From positions 7,426 to 47,161 of the forward strand of contig KN895742.1 in the NCBI GenBank assembly GCA_000934455.1: 39,736 bases of DNA. The letters run 5' to 3'. The stretch is from Apostichopus parvimensis. Its lineage: Eukaryota; Echinodermata; Holothuroidea; Aspidochirotida; Stichopodidae. Numbering within the stretch: the first letter of the stretch is position 1; the number at the start of each line of letters is the position of its first letter. The translations under genes were made by a program, and so were the position numbers. This document shows positions 38,619 through 39,736 of this stretch, piece by piece. The notes below the pieces were generated by a model. It was not told the DNA's origin and ran no database searches. It saw nothing but the letters and a program-made list of their open reading frames with translations.

Positions 38619-38743
38619 TGTCAGAAGTGGGATTCGAACCCACGCCTTCATATGAAGATCAGAAGCCTCAATGCACTGACTATATGCATAGTCAAAGGTG
38701 TGAACCTTGAGTCTGACGCCTTAGACCGCTCGGCCATCCTGAC
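38619..38743 (-). tRNA. tRNA-Leu(CAA) with a 41-nt intron
   Basis: The minus strand gives a complete cloverleaf. The 7-bp acceptor GTCAGGA pairs with TTCTGAC (one G-T) and is followed by discriminator A. The A-box is TGGCCGAGCGGT. Anticodon stem TCAGA/TCTGA encloses a loop with anticodon CAA (plus-strand 38707-38709). There is a long class II variable arm (CTTCATATGAAG) and a B-box GGTTCGAATCC. An intron at 38665-38705 interrupts the loop one base 3' of the anticodon, the usual site, and tRNA-Leu(CAA) genes commonly carry one. CCA is not encoded, as expected in eukaryotes. Confidence 0.95.
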
Positions 38744-39736
38744 AACTGAAAAAGTGTTGCATCCAATAAGTATATAATCAATGGAAACGAGCTTTGTGCG
38801 TAACAGTACTATACACGACTGACTCGTGTAATTTTGAGTACCTCATGACTGTTCTTTGTACTAGGAATTCAATCACGTATTAACAAGTTCAACACGGAAC
38901 ACTCATCGTATAGGCTAATTGTTTACGAACTGGTCGCACATGCATCGGTCTGGGGTAGAAAATAGAATAGCTTCTCTTAAAGTTTGCTCTATTCACATCC
39001 TAAGTGTCGCAATTCTGACGTCGAACTGTGATTTTCATATGAAGGTAAGAATTATTTAGCTCTTACATCACGTTTCACCCGCTTTCAAATTGAAAACCAT
39101 GACTGGTCGACTATCAAATCTATGAAGAGATTGAGAAATACGTTGCAGAGGACCTGTTCCACGAAAAACAATAACGCTGAAGTTTGATCTAAGTTACTGA
39201 GTCTGCAGTAGTACTAGTTTACCAGAATAACATCACTGATTAATTCCTGATACTCATTGCAAATTAGAATTAGTTTTGTTGTAAGCTAGAAATTCAACAT
39301 GGTTGGCCTAAGCTAGGTAACCTTGTAATTAGAGGTGTGCGGTAGTCGGATTTCACACAACCGGTAGTGTTGCAACATGAATCCCGGTATCGTAACTACA
39401 ACTTACAAGTACAACCGGGATTTTCCTCAACTTTCATCTATGGTTCAAAGCACTTAGTTACGAGACTGTAAATGTCATACATTCAATATGCATAGCCTAG
39501 GCTATGTACATACTGTTACACGCACGCTGCACGGTTATAAAAAAAAAAAAATAACACGCTATATTAGGGTCTTTGTTATAACATACACTTCCAAAAAGAA
39601 AAGTACAAACCTTGGAAAAAAGCACCCACACCATCCTTCATTCATACTCGACGTACGATATTAGATTAACACGTTCGCACGTGGATTAAACTTGTAATCC
39701 GTACACAAACAGAAATTGGGAGTTCCCCACTATTCC
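38744..39736. other. Region beyond the tRNA gene, nothing recognised
   Basis: No supported gene. It contains an AATCCCGGT...ACCGGGATT inverted repeat (about 39379-39422), TAGGCTA-type motifs and a poly-A run near 39539. The window ends in unremarkable sequence. Confidence 0.5.

Overview
The window is eukaryotic, intron-rich and AT-rich nuclear DNA. It is dominated by one minus-strand gene that I recognise by its conserved blocks as GRIPAP1, also called GRASP-1 (GRIP1-associated protein 1), a long coiled-coil endosomal scaffold and Rab4 effector. The intron-exon structure, the divergence from the vertebrate protein, the many homopolymeric G/C runs, the two-copy tandem duplications and the TAGGC-type motifs suggest an invertebrate deuterostome, most likely an echinoderm. 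That placement is an inference from style, not a database match.

Layout, left to right on the plus strand. Positions 1 to about 5500 hold no gene I can support, only simple repeats and C/G tracts. Positions 5510-6086 are the likely 3' untranslated region of GRIPAP1. It has a candidate AATAAA at the far end and a regular 6 x 16-bp minisatellite. Positions 6087-35978 carry the whole coding region in 33 exons on the minus strand. Every junction has GT-AG ends and the phases agree throughout. The exons total 2928 nt and encode 975 residues plus stop. The start codon is at 35976-35978, with an in-frame stop 6 nt upstream that also closes a tiny upstream ORF. Beyond the gene, 36009-39736 holds promoter-proximal repeats, a foldback sequence and an intron-containing tRNA-Leu(CAA) gene on the minus strand (38619-38743).

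The N-terminus (exons 1-6), the GWFER block (exon 25), the [10 protein letters not shown] block (exon 28) and the C-terminal block (exons 30-33) closely match what I know of vertebrate GRIPAP1. Between exons 8 and 14 the protein departs from the vertebrate form and carries an acidic, low-coil insert. Part of this insert is encoded by two symmetric phase-1 exons that could be skipped without shifting the frame.

The introns hold the other points of interest. These are a 134-bp tandem duplication that copied the 3' end of exon 27 with its 5' splice site, an 80-bp minisatellite with alternating unit types, a degenerate tRNA-like (SINE-type) sequence, a perfect DR1-type nuclear-receptor motif inside a repeat, tandem GTAAC/GTTAC palindromes, and several two-copy tandem duplications. 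I found no CRISPR array, bacterial operon or complete transposase gene, and no clear new molecular system.
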